DNA of 64,000 nt from Arundinibacter roseus (GTDB lineage: Bacteria; Bacteroidota; Bacteroidia; Cytophagales; Spirosomataceae): the NCBI RefSeq assembly GCF_004348825.1, contig NZ_SMJU01000001.1, positions 186,001 through 250,000 of the forward strand, read 5' to 3'. The first letter of the stretch is position 1; every line of letters starts with the position of its first letter. The translations under genes and the position numbers were made by a program. Positions 44,268-52,899 of this stretch are shown here, piece by piece. Under the pieces are notes generated by a model. That model worked only from the letters and a program-made list of their open reading frames with translations. It searched no databases and had not been told where the DNA came from.

Positions 44268-45560
44268 TCAGTAAGGAACAACCAGTTGGGAGCTGTACCG
44301 GGTTCCATTTTTTATGGTAGAAATAATATATAACCCTGGTGACATAAATGAAAGTGGCCGAAGTTCCAGCGTATTGGGTTCAGTCTGTTTCATGTCAAAC
44401 GGAATGGTCTGTCCGAGCAAGTTAACCAACTGCAAAGACGAATCGTCAAGTAAAAAAGTACGCAACCGAACCACCTGATTCCTGATTGGATTGGGACTAA
44501 CCAACAGCTGCGGCGCATTAGGATTATTGACAACATCTACCACCTTTGAGTATTCATACGTATTGTCTTTATCGACCTGCCGCAGGCGATAGTAGTTCGT
44601 TCCCAAAGCGGGTGACGGATCGGTAAATGTGTACTGTGTTTTTCCTTCGGTTTCACCGGCGGCTGCAAGTTTGCCAATATCTCCAAACTCTTTGAGGTTC
44701 GTACTCCGTTGCACCACAAACTCCTTACTATTGCGCTCCCAGGCAGTTTCCCATTCCAGAGCAACTTCTTCGCCCAGTCGCTGAGCGCGGAAATACGTCA
44801 GGTTTACAGGTAAAATTCCTTCAATTTCACGAATTCGGAGAGGACCAAACTGAATAGAACCAACTCCCAGCCCGAACCGAAAGTCAAAGTCCGTAATGGG
44901 AAGATCATTATTAGACCGCACATTTTCTGAAATCAACTCTGTTCCTGCCCATAGGCTGTACGAATTGAGTGCCAACGTATCATACGTACCAAGTGGAGTC
45001 AGGTATGGAAAAGGCTCATCTCGTCCGTTTGTCACCAGCAGGATAGCGGTTGGACCGCTCAGATTAGCCGAAGTTGTGAAGTACCTAGGATCGTATATCC
45101 GGTAGGTATTGTCACCATTAAAGGCAATCGAAAAGCGCGCAAAAGAATTTCCGGGTGAGGTTGCTCCAACTGCGGTAGTTGAGTAATTTGTACCAAAAGA
45201 AAAAAGACCCGCATTATTGCTTGCACCTGAGTTATTAGGCACATTTACGGTAAACTCAATATACAAACTCCGCAGGTTAACGCCTATGTCTGTTGAGCGC
45301 ACAATACGGGCTTCGCCGCTTGTTGATGGACGATTAAACTGCAAATAGCCATCGCCGGGGCCGCTCGTCAGCGTGAGTGGAGGCGCAATACGGATAGTAT
45401 CAAACTGCTGAACGGTCGGTGTGGTAGATGCGTACTCAGCCTCATCCAGAAAATCCTGTTCAAAATATACACGTTGAGCATGAACACAAAAAGGCAATCC
45501 CAGAACTGCAAGTCCCAGAATGAGTGCTGATTTTCTTATTTTCTTATAAAGATTTTTCAT
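44268..45560 (-). CDS. Exported protein with type IX secretion C-terminal domain (copy 2)
   Basis: 430 residues. Signal peptide to about residue 28 (PFCVHAQ). The first 230 residues are a beta-sandwich-like module (LYIEFTVNVPNN, GLFSFGTNYS) of unknown ligand. Then the same fibronectin-like segment as in the neighbour: LPVNLTYFRAQRLGEEVALEWETAWE and FVVQRSTNLKEFGDI. The last 80 residues, from LLVSPNPIRNQVVRLR to SSQLVVPY, are a T9SS type A sorting domain. It has its own promoter (TACCTTTG, 60 bases upstream) and terminator. Probably a surface-attached protein; adhesion or glycan binding are both possible. Confidence 0.83.
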   Translation of the reverse strand: MKNLYKKIRKSALILGLAVLGLPFCVHAQRVYFEQDFLDEAEYASTTPTVQQFDTIRIAPPLTLTSGPGDGYLQFNRPSTSGEARIVRSTDIGVNLRSLYIEFTVNVPNNSGASNNAGLFSFGTNYSTTAVGATSPGNSFARFSIAFNGDNTYRIYDPRYFTTSANLSGPTAILLVTNGRDEPFPYLTPLGTYDTLALNSYSLWAGTELISENVRSNNDLPITDFDFRFGLGVGSIQFGPLRIREIEGILPVNLTYFRAQRLGEEVALEWETAWERNSKEFVVQRSTNLKEFGDIGKLAAAGETEGKTQYTFTDPSPALGTNYYRLRQVDKDNTYEYSKVVDVVNNPNAPQLLVSPNPIRNQVVRLRTFLLDDSSLQLVNLLGQTIPFDMKQTEPNTLELRPLSFMSPGLYIISTIKNGTRYSSQLVVPY

Positions 45561-45619
45561 TTTACATTAAATAATAACACGGGTATGTTGAAAACGTGTG
45601 GTCGCTTTTTACATTTTTA

Positions 45620-45627
45620 CAAAGGTA
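45620..45627 (-). promoter_or_regulatory. -7 promoter box of T9SS protein copy 2
   Basis: TACCTTTG on the minus strand, a perfect TAnnTTTG match, about 60 bases before the ATG; a weak TTTTAG lies near the -33 position. Confidence 0.5.
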
Positions 45628-45700
45628 AGGAAATGAGCTTCGTATCTCTAAAACTTGAATAGATAAACTTCTTCCTGGATTTTATCATTTTAGGTAAAAG

Positions 45701-47290
45701 CTATTCTCTGCCATCCAATGTTGATTTTTCCTCATGGTTTGTTTCTGATGAAACATTTTGCGGAATGCGTGCCAAAACCAGGCCATACTTTTCATACAGA
45801 ACATCCATGGTTTGGAATGATTTCAGTCGGTGTTTTTTTGTAAAAACCAAATCTCCGGGTCGGCTTTCGCGCTCCTGTGCAAACCTGCCCGAATAAAAGT
45901 GAAAACTTGGTGTGTAGTGATCGTTGACTACGAGGAGCTCATTGGGCAATGTTTTGGCGATTAACGCCGCTTCTTTTACGGGTTCCTGAAGCAGGGCACC
46001 CAACCGCGGCATCCAGAGGATGTTTACGGTTACGAGCAATACGACACCCATCAGTCCCAACCGGAGCTGCGGGGGCCAGGAGGTTTTGAAGCCTGTCAAT
46101 CCAAGAAGTAGCAATAAAAATACCATGGTAAGTACATACCACACATCAAATTGTTCAGCTGCTCCACGCATGACCTCCACGGCATACTCGTCGTTTACGT
46201 ACGGAATACCTGCGGGCAGAATAAACGGAATGACTGTCAATACAATCAGTAAACTCATGAGCGGGCCGACGCCAACCGGCCGTCTGCTTTGCGAAGCATA
46301 CCAACCGCCTAACACAAATAACGGACTGTATCCATAAATGATGTAATGATGCAGTTTGGTACCCGACAGCGAAAAGAAAACAAACACAAAAGCAAACCAC
46401 AGCAACAGAAAGGAAAAGTAGCGGTCGTACCACAAAAATCTGGCTTTGCCGAGAGCCCGAAGCATGAGACCTGTAAACGGCAACAGCCCTACCAATAGAA
46501 TAGGCACAAAGTAGAGAATGCCGCCATAATGCCCTTCAAAGGCTGTTTGGAAGCGGTTGAGGTTATGATTCATGAAAAACCCCTGCAAAAACTCGTCGCC
46601 ATTTTTTTGGTATTGAAGCACATACCAGGGCGTTGCCACTAACAAAAACAACGCAATTCCGCCCGGATGCAGCAGTCGAAGCAACGGTTTCCAGGTGCGC
46701 CATCGCAACAGGTAGAGTATCGTGACGGCTCCCGGCACAAGCACCGCAATGGGACCTTTGGTCAAAAACCCAAGCCCGGTCAGGAAATAAAACAGCAGAA
46801 TGTAGTTTAACTGCCGGTGAGGCGCAGCCAATAATTCAAACAGACAAAACATAGCTCCTGCCAGCGCGGCGTTGAGCAGGGCATCAGCCAGGGCTGCTTT
46901 GCCGATAATCGTAACTTGTAAGGCGCAGGTAGCAAAAAGCGCGGCATACCAGGCAGTCTGATGGTTTAGTTTTCTTTTGGTAAAAAAATAAATTGTCCAC
47001 ATCCAGGCAATAGCCGCCAAGGCAGAAGGCAGCCGCATCGCCGCTTCGGTCCAGCCGAGCAATTGTGTAGCGGCATATTGCAGCCAATTGGTAAGGGGCG
47101 GTTTGTCGTAGCGGGCTTCCTGATTAATATAGGTAGAGATAAAATCCTGCCGAAGGACCATTTCACGGGTTCCTTCGGCAAAGAACCCCTCGTCTTCATC
47201 GAATAGCGGCGCATTGGAAAGCCCCCATCCGAAGCCAAAAAGCATGAGAATCCAAAGAACAATCTGTTGGTTTTTGTCGGTCAAAAGCAT
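45701..47290 (-). CDS. ArnT/PMT-type membrane glycosyltransferase (GT39/83-like)
   Basis: A 529-residue GT-C enzyme that transfers a sugar from a polyprenyl-phosphate donor on the outer face of the inner membrane, as ArnT does to lipid A or PMT enzymes to proteins. The first periplasmic loop has the family signature: LFDEDEGFFAEGTREMVLRQDF with the catalytic Asp/Glu, then YDKPPLTNWLQYAATQLLG. About eleven membrane helices follow, including the conserved FLTKGPIAVLVPG and LSGTKLHHYIIYGYSPLFVLGG. The acceptor is not known. It lies 17 bases after the SDR gene and may be co-transcribed with it. Confidence 0.87.
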   Translation of the reverse strand: MLLTDKNQQIVLWILMLFGFGWGLSNAPLFDEDEGFFAEGTREMVLRQDFISTYINQEARYDKPPLTNWLQYAATQLLGWTEAAMRLPSALAAIAWMWTIYFFTKRKLNHQTAWYAALFATCALQVTIIGKAALADALLNAALAGAMFCLFELLAAPHRQLNYILLFYFLTGLGFLTKGPIAVLVPGAVTILYLLRWRTWKPLLRLLHPGGIALFLLVATPWYVLQYQKNGDEFLQGFFMNHNLNRFQTAFEGHYGGILYFVPILLVGLLPFTGLMLRALGKARFLWYDRYFSFLLLWFAFVFVFFSLSGTKLHHYIIYGYSPLFVLGGWYASQSRRPVGVGPLMSLLIVLTVIPFILPAGIPYVNDEYAVEVMRGAAEQFDVWYVLTMVFLLLLLGLTGFKTSWPPQLRLGLMGVVLLVTVNILWMPRLGALLQEPVKEAALIAKTLPNELLVVNDHYTPSFHFYSGRFAQERESRPGDLVFTKKHRLKSFQTMDVLYEKYGLVLARIPQNVSSETNHEEKSTLDGRE

Positions 47291-47307
47291 TTGAATAACG
47301 TTGAAAT

Positions 47308-48066
47308 TTAACTCGCCATCATTCCGCCATCAATTGGCAGCGCCAGGCCGGTTACGAAGGAGTTGCCGGGGTCGCACAGCCATAAAATAGCCTGTGCTAT
47401 ATCGGCAGGCTCGCCGTAGCGCCCAAGCGGAATATTTTTAACTAGTTTTTGTTCATAATCAGGTGCCAGAGCAAACATTTGGTCCACCATACCGGTGCGG
47501 GTAAAAACCGGGCAAATAGCGTTGATACGAATATTTTTGCGGGCATACTCCATAGCGGCGGCCTTGGTCAATCCTACGACGGCGTGTTTTGTAGCCGTGT
47601 ACACCGAGCTGTTGGGCAATGCTTTCAGGCCAGCCACCGAGGCAACATTCACAATACAGCCACCTCCCTGCGGCTGCATGTGCCGAAGCTGATGCTGCAT
47701 ACCAAAAAATACGCCCCCCAAATTAATGTTTACCAGCTGATGAAACTCAGCCTGCGGTACATCGGCCACTTTGCCCAGATTACCCGCCACGCCCGCATTA
47801 TTGATGGCAATATGCAATCCGCCAAAGTAAGCTACCGTTTGCGAAACCAGTGCAGCAATTTGCTCAGGATCAGCCACATCACAGTGAATAAAAATAGACT
47901 CTCCACCTATTTCCTGCACCATAGCGACTGTTTGGGCACCGCTGTCATCGTTGATGTCCGAAACGGCGATTTTCCCGCCTTCACGCGCAAAAGCGAGCGC
48001 TGCCTCCCGGCCAATGCCCGAGCCTGCTCCGGTAATGAGTACTACTTGTTCTGCAAATCTTTTCAT
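47308..48066 (-). CDS. Short-chain dehydrogenase/reductase
   Basis: A 252-residue classical SDR that oxidises or reduces an alcohol/ketone with NAD(P). Cofactor motif TGAGSGIG at residue 13, NNAGVAG near 88, the catalytic Ser region NVASVAGLKALPNSS, and Y-x3-K in VYTATKHAVVGL. The acidic residue at the end of the second strand (VSDINDD) favours NAD. It is close to FabG-like and glucose 1-dehydrogenase-like enzymes, and the substrate cannot be read. It precedes the ArnT-like gene on the same strand. Confidence 0.92.
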   Translation of the reverse strand: MKRFAEQVVLITGAGSGIGREAALAFAREGGKIAVSDINDDSGAQTVAMVQEIGGESIFIHCDVADPEQIAALVSQTVAYFGGLHIAINNAGVAGNLGKVADVPQAEFHQLVNINLGGVFFGMQHQLRHMQPQGGGCIVNVASVAGLKALPNSSVYTATKHAVVGLTKAAAMEYARKNIRINAICPVFTRTGMVDQMFALAPDYEQKLVKNIPLGRYGEPADIAQAILWLCDPGNSFVTGLALPIDGGMMAS

Positions 48067-48154
48067 GTGCTTGGGGGGAGTGAGTGAAGGAAAAAGTATG
48101 CAGGCATACGTTTAAACACAAACCTATAAAAAACTCAACGGTTGAAAGCAGAAG

Positions 48155-48826
48155 TCAGGATTCTTTTTTAGAAAGCAACTCTCGCAAACCCCGATTTTCC
48201 CATGTATCCAAACGCGGCAGCACCTTTTTTTCTGACAGATAGTACAGCAATGCGGCGGTGCCGGTACCCAGAAATGCCCCCATGTGTACATCCAGAAGGT
48301 AATGCTGCAGCAGGTACATGCGTGAGTAGGCTACAAGCAAAGCCAATAGCAGAAAAAACAATTTGTATGGCATGGAGGAATTAAAAAAAGCCAGCATAGC
48401 AAATAATGCAAAGGCCGAAGTGGTATGCCCTGAAGGAAAGCTGCCATTCTGATACATTGCAACACCGCTCACGGTGTGTAGCCACGGGAGAATGTTTTCC
48501 ATGACGCGGGCCGGTCGGTGTGCATCAGGAAAAACAAAATGCTTGCTGAGCTGCACAATGATTCCTGAAAATACATATCCTGCCAGAATCAGAGTACCTT
48601 TTTTTATGGAAAACCAGGCAAACAACAGCACCATACCGATCACAAAAATACCATCTCCCAAAAACGTCATGAAACTGAAAATCCAGTCCTGAGCCGGTGT
48701 CCACAAACGATTGATACTAACGATGATGTAATTTTGGGAATAAAAAAACTGTATATAACCTACGCCCAGCCAAAGCAGGCCAAAAGGCAAAAAAAAGGCG
48801 CGATGCCGATAGAAAAAGGAAATCAT
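48155..48826 (-). CDS. PAP2-family membrane phosphatase
   Basis: A 223-residue inner-membrane phosphatase with six hydrophobic segments. The three PAP2 motifs are present: K-HFVFPDAHRP, PSGHTTSAF, and SRMYLLQHYLLDVHMG. Such enzymes dephosphorylate undecaprenyl pyrophosphate, phosphatidylglycerol phosphate or lipid A. The frame extends upstream into the next gene, but the ATG at 48826 (MISFFYRHRAFF) avoids that overlap and gives a normal N-terminus. It lies 13 bases after the isochorismatase-like gene, so both are probably in one transcript. Confidence 0.9.
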   Translation of the reverse strand: MISFFYRHRAFFLPFGLLWLGVGYIQFFYSQNYIIVSINRLWTPAQDWIFSFMTFLGDGIFVIGMVLLFAWFSIKKGTLILAGYVFSGIIVQLSKHFVFPDAHRPARVMENILPWLHTVSGVAMYQNGSFPSGHTTSAFALFAMLAFFNSSMPYKLFFLLLALLVAYSRMYLLQHYLLDVHMGAFLGTGTAALLYYLSEKKVLPRLDTWENRGLRELLSKKES

Positions 48827-48839
48827 GCTATACCAGAAA

Positions 48840-49631
48840 TTAAAGGTCTGTGGACGCCAGGAACCGGACTCCCTGCTGCCGGGCAGTCTCATAAATCGGA
48901 TCAGCCAAATGTCCCAGGCCCGGCACGTCGGATGTGCAGTCGGTTAACAGGGTAATTTTTGGTGCCAGCGCCGGAGCGTGCCGAAGGATTTGTTTCAGGC
49001 TTGTGGCTACGCAATGCGAGCGGGCTTCTCCTCCAATCCAGATTTCTTCATAGTGGGTCAGGTCGTTGAGCAGCGCCAGATTTAGTTCCGTTTCGGGTGC
49101 ATTTTCTACGGGGATTTGGGCTTGAAAAACCCCAAAATGCTCCGACAACGGGTTCTCGCCTTTTGCCAGGGTTCGGTAATTTTTCTGCGTCTGATGCGTC
49201 CATTGTACAAGTGCGGTTGCAATTGGCTCGGCCAATGCAGCTCCCCTGCTGCCGGCAAGACAATGCTCGGGCCAAATAAAATGGGTAAACTCTCCCTGTT
49301 CTTCCAGCTTCCGAACGTACGTTTTGCAGTACTCAGTCTCAAATCGAGGGAGCCACTTTCCTGTGCAAATATCGTCATAAGAAATCGGCGTAAAGGCCGC
49401 AGGTGGCTGACCATCAGCATTTTCCCAAAAACCCGGATGGGCTATATCCAGTACCTGATGCGTATCAAGAGTAGCAATTATTTGCCCGATTTGATCAGCG
49501 TGAGTGCTAATCAGCCTGGCAAGTCGTTGAATGTCCTGCTCGGCACCGGGCACAAAAAGTGCACCCTCCGGCGAACAAAAATCAACCTGAGCATCAATAA
49601 TCAATAAAGTACAGCGAGCGGTGTTTTCCAT
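48840..49631 (-). CDS. Isochorismatase/nicotinamidase-like cysteine hydrolase
   Basis: A 263-residue cytoplasmic hydrolase of the isochorismatase superfamily. The first strand has the catalytic Asp in LLIIDAQVDFC, and the nucleophilic Cys is in GGEARSHCVATSLKQI; the His and acidic residues around LDTHQVLDIAHPGFW and FIWPEHC are those used for metal and substrate binding in nicotinamidases. It is about 60 residues longer than typical nicotinamidases, mainly in the middle. The ATG at 49631 (MENTARC) directly precedes the first strand; an upstream ATG at 49667 is possible. Confidence 0.87.
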   Translation of the reverse strand: MENTARCTLLIIDAQVDFCSPEGALFVPGAEQDIQRLARLISTHADQIGQIIATLDTHQVLDIAHPGFWENADGQPPAAFTPISYDDICTGKWLPRFETEYCKTYVRKLEEQGEFTHFIWPEHCLAGSRGAALAEPIATALVQWTHQTQKNYRTLAKGENPLSEHFGVFQAQIPVENAPETELNLALLNDLTHYEEIWIGGEARSHCVATSLKQILRHAPALAPKITLLTDCTSDVPGLGHLADPIYETARQQGVRFLASTDL

Positions 49632-49682
49632 GTACACAAAAGTAGGCGTTTGGGGCTGATCCGACAATTTTTTCTATCGTTC

Positions 49683-50231
49683 TCAGGGCCACTGCCGGGG
49701 CAAAGCAAGCTGTGCTGCGTACATTCGGGTACAGTGGCTATGTATATACTGCAAGAGTACATTGACCTCATTTTCAAAATCGACGTAATATTCTTCATCC
49801 AGTTTAGCGAGTCGAGCCAGTACAAGTTTTACCTTCTTTGCCATGTACAGCGCACATTTGTCCGTCCGTGAATTGTAGTTGCTCAGCTGCTCGCTATGTG
49901 TGGCAAAAGCCGTGGTGAGCATCCGGAGTAACAGCTCTATTTCTCCGTATTTATCTTTGGTTATTTTCACATGATAGGTTATCTCTCCGCTAAGTGTGCG
50001 AAGATCCATCATTAGCCATCCGGCCGAGGAATGATTCGTTTTGCCCAGGAGGGCTATATGCTCAAAAATCACGCTTTTCCGCTCTTCGACCGTTGCAGAG
50101 CCTTCTATTAGCTCAAAATGAAGTTTATCGGCAAGCACCCGGTCTTTTGTAATCAGACGCAGCAGCAGTTTGTCTTTCTCCCGCGTCGGCAGGTTCAAAA
50201 TCGCCTTTTTAAGCGGATCATTTAATGCCAT
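49683..50231 (-). CDS. Conserved-looking helical protein, function unknown
   Basis: 182 residues, soluble, mostly alpha-helical and charged, with no signal peptide. It begins MALNDPLKKAILNLPTREKDKLLLRLI, a pattern of heptad-spaced leucines, and has a Tyr-rich, acidic stretch LDEEYYVDFENEVNVLLQYIHSHC. I do not recognise a family. Codon use is like its neighbours. It is divergent from the GT-C gene at 50328 with a 96-base gap, and ends 51 bases before the isochorismatase ATG. Confidence 0.65.
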   Translation of the reverse strand: MALNDPLKKAILNLPTREKDKLLLRLITKDRVLADKLHFELIEGSATVEERKSVIFEHIALLGKTNHSSAGWLMMDLRTLSGEITYHVKITKDKYGEIELLLRMLTTAFATHSEQLSNYNSRTDKCALYMAKKVKLVLARLAKLDEEYYVDFENEVNVLLQYIHSHCTRMYAAQLALPRQWP

Positions 50232-50327
50232 TTTATCTCTCCGTTTACTAACTTTTGGTTTACTATTTACTAAAAAATCCCTTATTTTATTCCTGTAAGT
50301 CCTACTATAAAATCATACCTTAAAAGC

Positions 50328-51641
50328 ATGAATCGAACAATATCCCTAGTGATTATTACCACTGTCTTGTGCGTTTTTGCAGGCACTCTCAGCTATTTTA
50401 TCTGCAATATCCCCTCGTATGATGACTACGCAGCCACCCTGATTTTCATCAAAAACCATTACTACCAAAACCCTGATACTGCGGAGAAAATACGGGCCTT
50501 GCTCATTCCTCATGGTGAGCATTACATTTTACTCTCCCGTGGCTCAGCAGCGCTTTTTTACACTATTTTTGGCACAATCAATTTTTCAGCGCTGGTTTGG
50601 TACCAAAATATTTACCTGCTCGCTATATTCGTTCTGATTCTTTTTATTATCAAAAATCAGAGAATTTCCTACTTCCCCGTTCTCGTTCCTATAACCCTGT
50701 TTTTGTTTAACCTTTCGCATTGGCAGGTTGCGCTTTACTACTGGGGCGGAATCCAATATTATGCCGTATTTTTCTTTTCTTTTTTAAGTTTGTTTCTGTT
50801 ACATATTTCGGTTACTAAACCGTCTCATTTCTATTTTTTCGGGGCACTATTTTTTGCCGCAATCGCCCTGGTCTCCTTCGGCAATGGTATACTGGTTTTA
50901 CCGTTGGGGTTTTTCTTTCTGGCCGTAAAAAACAAACGAAGTTACCTGACCGTCTGGACACTTTTCAGCCTCTTGGGAGTAATTTTCTTTCTTTCGGGTT
51001 TTCATGGGTCATTCAGCAACAAGCCACCTTTTAATCCTTTTTGGATGGCAAAATTACTCTTCACTTTTCTGGGAAGTTTTCTTTATGTGAATCCTGCTGC
51101 TCAGTTTTGGTCGCACGCCAATATCGTGCTTTGCTTTGTTGCTGGATTGGGGGTCTTTGGGTTTTGGCTTATGCTTTTATTTAAAGGATATGCCTTTAAA
51201 AATCCATTTTTGTACTGTCTGCTCTCGTTACCAATCCTCACCGGAATCCTGATTGCGATGGCTCGCTACGACTCCAAAGCAGCGGGTGGCATTGCGCCGA
51301 GGTACATGTTTTTTTCGGCTTGCCTGCCTATTTTCCTACTTTTAATTTTTCAGGATATTAAAAAAACCAAATTCCCCGTAATTTTACCGACCCTAAGTCT
51401 GATTATGCTCCTTTGGATGCTAAGCTTTGTGAACAATTGGCGGGATATTCAACGGAATAATAGAGAAATTTCCCAAACCCTGGAACAATGGCTTGAAAAC
51501 CCTGCGACCCCTTTGGTGTATTACAACCCCGACCCACGATACGCAGAAGCTCTTCAATGGGCACTTGAACATGGTGTATATAGCTATTCACCTGCTGGTC
51601 AACCGTCAGGCACAATACGACTTTCCCAATCCCCACCATAA
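50328..51641 (+). CDS. Polytopic membrane protein, probable GT-C glycosyltransferase
   Basis: A 437-residue inner-membrane protein with about ten hydrophobic segments. The first extracytoplasmic loop carries the acidic YDDYAATLIFIKNHYY, and HGEHYILLSRG follows, a placement like that of the catalytic loop in GT-C enzymes. Near the end of the membrane part is GIAPRYMFFSACLPIFLL, common in these proteins. The C-terminal 70 residues are soluble. Two further glycosyltransferase-type genes follow on the same strand, which supports a role in glycan assembly. Exact family not recognised. Confidence 0.65.
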   Translation: MNRTISLVIITTVLCVFAGTLSYFICNIPSYDDYAATLIFIKNHYYQNPDTAEKIRALLIPHGEHYILLSRGSAALFYTIFGTINFSALVWYQNIYLLAIFVLILFIIKNQRISYFPVLVPITLFLFNLSHWQVALYYWGGIQYYAVFFFSFLSLFLLHISVTKPSHFYFFGALFFAAIALVSFGNGILVLPLGFFFLAVKNKRSYLTVWTLFSLLGVIFFLSGFHGSFSNKPPFNPFWMAKLLFTFLGSFLYVNPAAQFWSHANIVLCFVAGLGVFGFWLMLLFKGYAFKNPFLYCLLSLPILTGILIAMARYDSKAAGGIAPRYMFFSACLPIFLLLIFQDIKKTKFPVILPTLSLIMLLWMLSFVNNWRDIQRNNREISQTLEQWLENPATPLVYYNPDPRYAEALQWALEHGVYSYSPAGQPSGTIRLSQSPP

Positions 51642-51702
51642 AGTTCTATTTTGAAAATAGTATTAACACAAAGGATATTTGTTTTACAAATCACATACAC
51701 AC

Positions 51703-52680
51703 ATGATTTCAGTGGCCCTCTGTACGTACAACGGGGAAAACTATTTGCCCGAACAGTTAGAGAGCATTTTACAACAATCGCTACCAATAGACGAAATTGT
51801 TGTATGTGACGATGGCTCCACGGATGGCACCCTTGTATTGCTTCAAAAATTCGCAAGTCAGGTCAACTTTCCTATTCGCATCGTTCAAAACGAAACAAAC
51901 CTGGGCTCAACCCGGAATTTTGAAAAATGCCTTTCGCTGTGTTCGGGAGAAATTATTTTCTTGTGCGATCAGGACGATGTATGGCGGGTAGATAAAGTAG
52001 AAAAGCAAGTAGATTATCTGCAAACTCACCCAGAAATCGACGCCGTTTTTTCAAACGCACAAGTTATTAACGACGACTCACAGCCGACCGGATCTACGAT
52101 TTGGCAAGAGGTTGAGTTTACAGAAAGCTCGCAGCGCCGCTGGAAAGCCGGAAAAGCGCACGAAATTTTGTTTGGTGGTTTTGTCGTTACGGGTGCTACG
52201 CTGGCCTTACGTCGCTCATGCCTGGCTCGACTTACGCCCTTTCCGTTACATATCCCGACGCTTATTCATGATGCCTGGATTGCCCTGGCGCTGAGCCTGG
52301 AAAAGAAGATTGATTTCATTGCCGAACCGCTCATTTCTTACCGCATGCACGCAAGTCAGCAGGTTGGGTTTGGTGCAAAAACCGACCCCGTTCGGTTTTC
52401 GGATCGCTTTCGCCGCGATCGGGCCGAGAAACTTACGCCAATTCTGGAAAAAGCTGATCATGCCCAGAATATGTACGCTCTGCTCCGCGAACTGCCGTTT
52501 GTTCCGCACGAAAAACTCGTGAAACTTTACCTCCGGCAAAGGCATTTTCGCCGCCGGGCAACCCTGCCCGATAACCGTTTGCAACGACTGCCGGGCGTCA
52601 TGAAGGAGGTCGTTTCGGGGCGCTATTTGTTTAGTAGTAAAGATTGGTGGCTACCGGCTTTGGGTGATATTTTTGAGTAA
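51703..52680 (+). CDS. Family 2 glycosyltransferase (rhamnosyltransferase-like)
   Basis: A 325-residue GT-A glycosyltransferase. The ATG at 51703 gives MISVALCTYNGENYLPEQL, the usual start; the open frame extends eight codons upstream. Further motifs: VVCDDGSTDGT near 38, LGSTRNFEKCL near 72 and the metal motif LCDQDDVWRVDKVEKQ near 90; these resemble family 2 enzymes that add rhamnose or galactofuranose. The end is basic and contains no membrane helix. It lies 61 bases after the GT-C gene and probably shares its transcript. Confidence 0.88.
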   Translation: MISVALCTYNGENYLPEQLESILQQSLPIDEIVVCDDGSTDGTLVLLQKFASQVNFPIRIVQNETNLGSTRNFEKCLSLCSGEIIFLCDQDDVWRVDKVEKQVDYLQTHPEIDAVFSNAQVINDDSQPTGSTIWQEVEFTESSQRRWKAGKAHEILFGGFVVTGATLALRRSCLARLTPFPLHIPTLIHDAWIALALSLEKKIDFIAEPLISYRMHASQQVGFGAKTDPVRFSDRFRRDRAEKLTPILEKADHAQNMYALLRELPFVPHEKLVKLYLRQRHFRRRATLPDNRLQRLPGVMKEVVSGRYLFSSKDWWLPALGDIFE

Positions 52681-52830
52681 GAAGTAGCTGTTAGCGATTA
52701 GGTTTTTAGCCATTAGAGCGATTCAATTATACGTGCATTTAGCATTCATAGAGTATATTTCAAAGTGAAAAATTATTCTAAAATCTGAAAGTCAATTAGA
52801 TAAAAAAGCTAACAGTTGGGCGACATTCCG
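52681..52830. repeat. Dispersed repeat modules (copy 2)
   Basis: Immediately after the glycosyltransferase stop codon is AGTAGCTGTTAGCGATTAGG followed by TTTTTAGC. About 90 AT-rich bases later TAAAAAAGCTAACAG precedes GGGCGACATTCCG (52818-52830). Both modules also occur in the nuoL-nuoM gap (39480-39535), where they are adjacent and in opposite relative orientation. Confidence 0.5.
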
Positions 52831-52856
52831 ATAAATGTTCATTACTACTTATCATC

Positions 52857-52864
52857 TACTTTTG
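52857..52864 (+). promoter_or_regulatory. -7 promoter box of the DUF5672 gene
   Basis: TACTTTTG, a perfect TAnnTTTG match, 36 bases before the preferred ATG at 52900. It supports that start over the upstream in-frame one at 52816, which would lie before the promoter. Confidence 0.5.
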
Positions 52865-52899
52865 TATCTTTTTTAGAGAAATCGTATTCGTCTAAACTC

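Noticed and set aside
47449-48087. 212-residue plus-strand frame opposite the SDR gene
   Set aside because: Shadow frame. The SDR on the other strand has all its cofactor and catalytic motifs.
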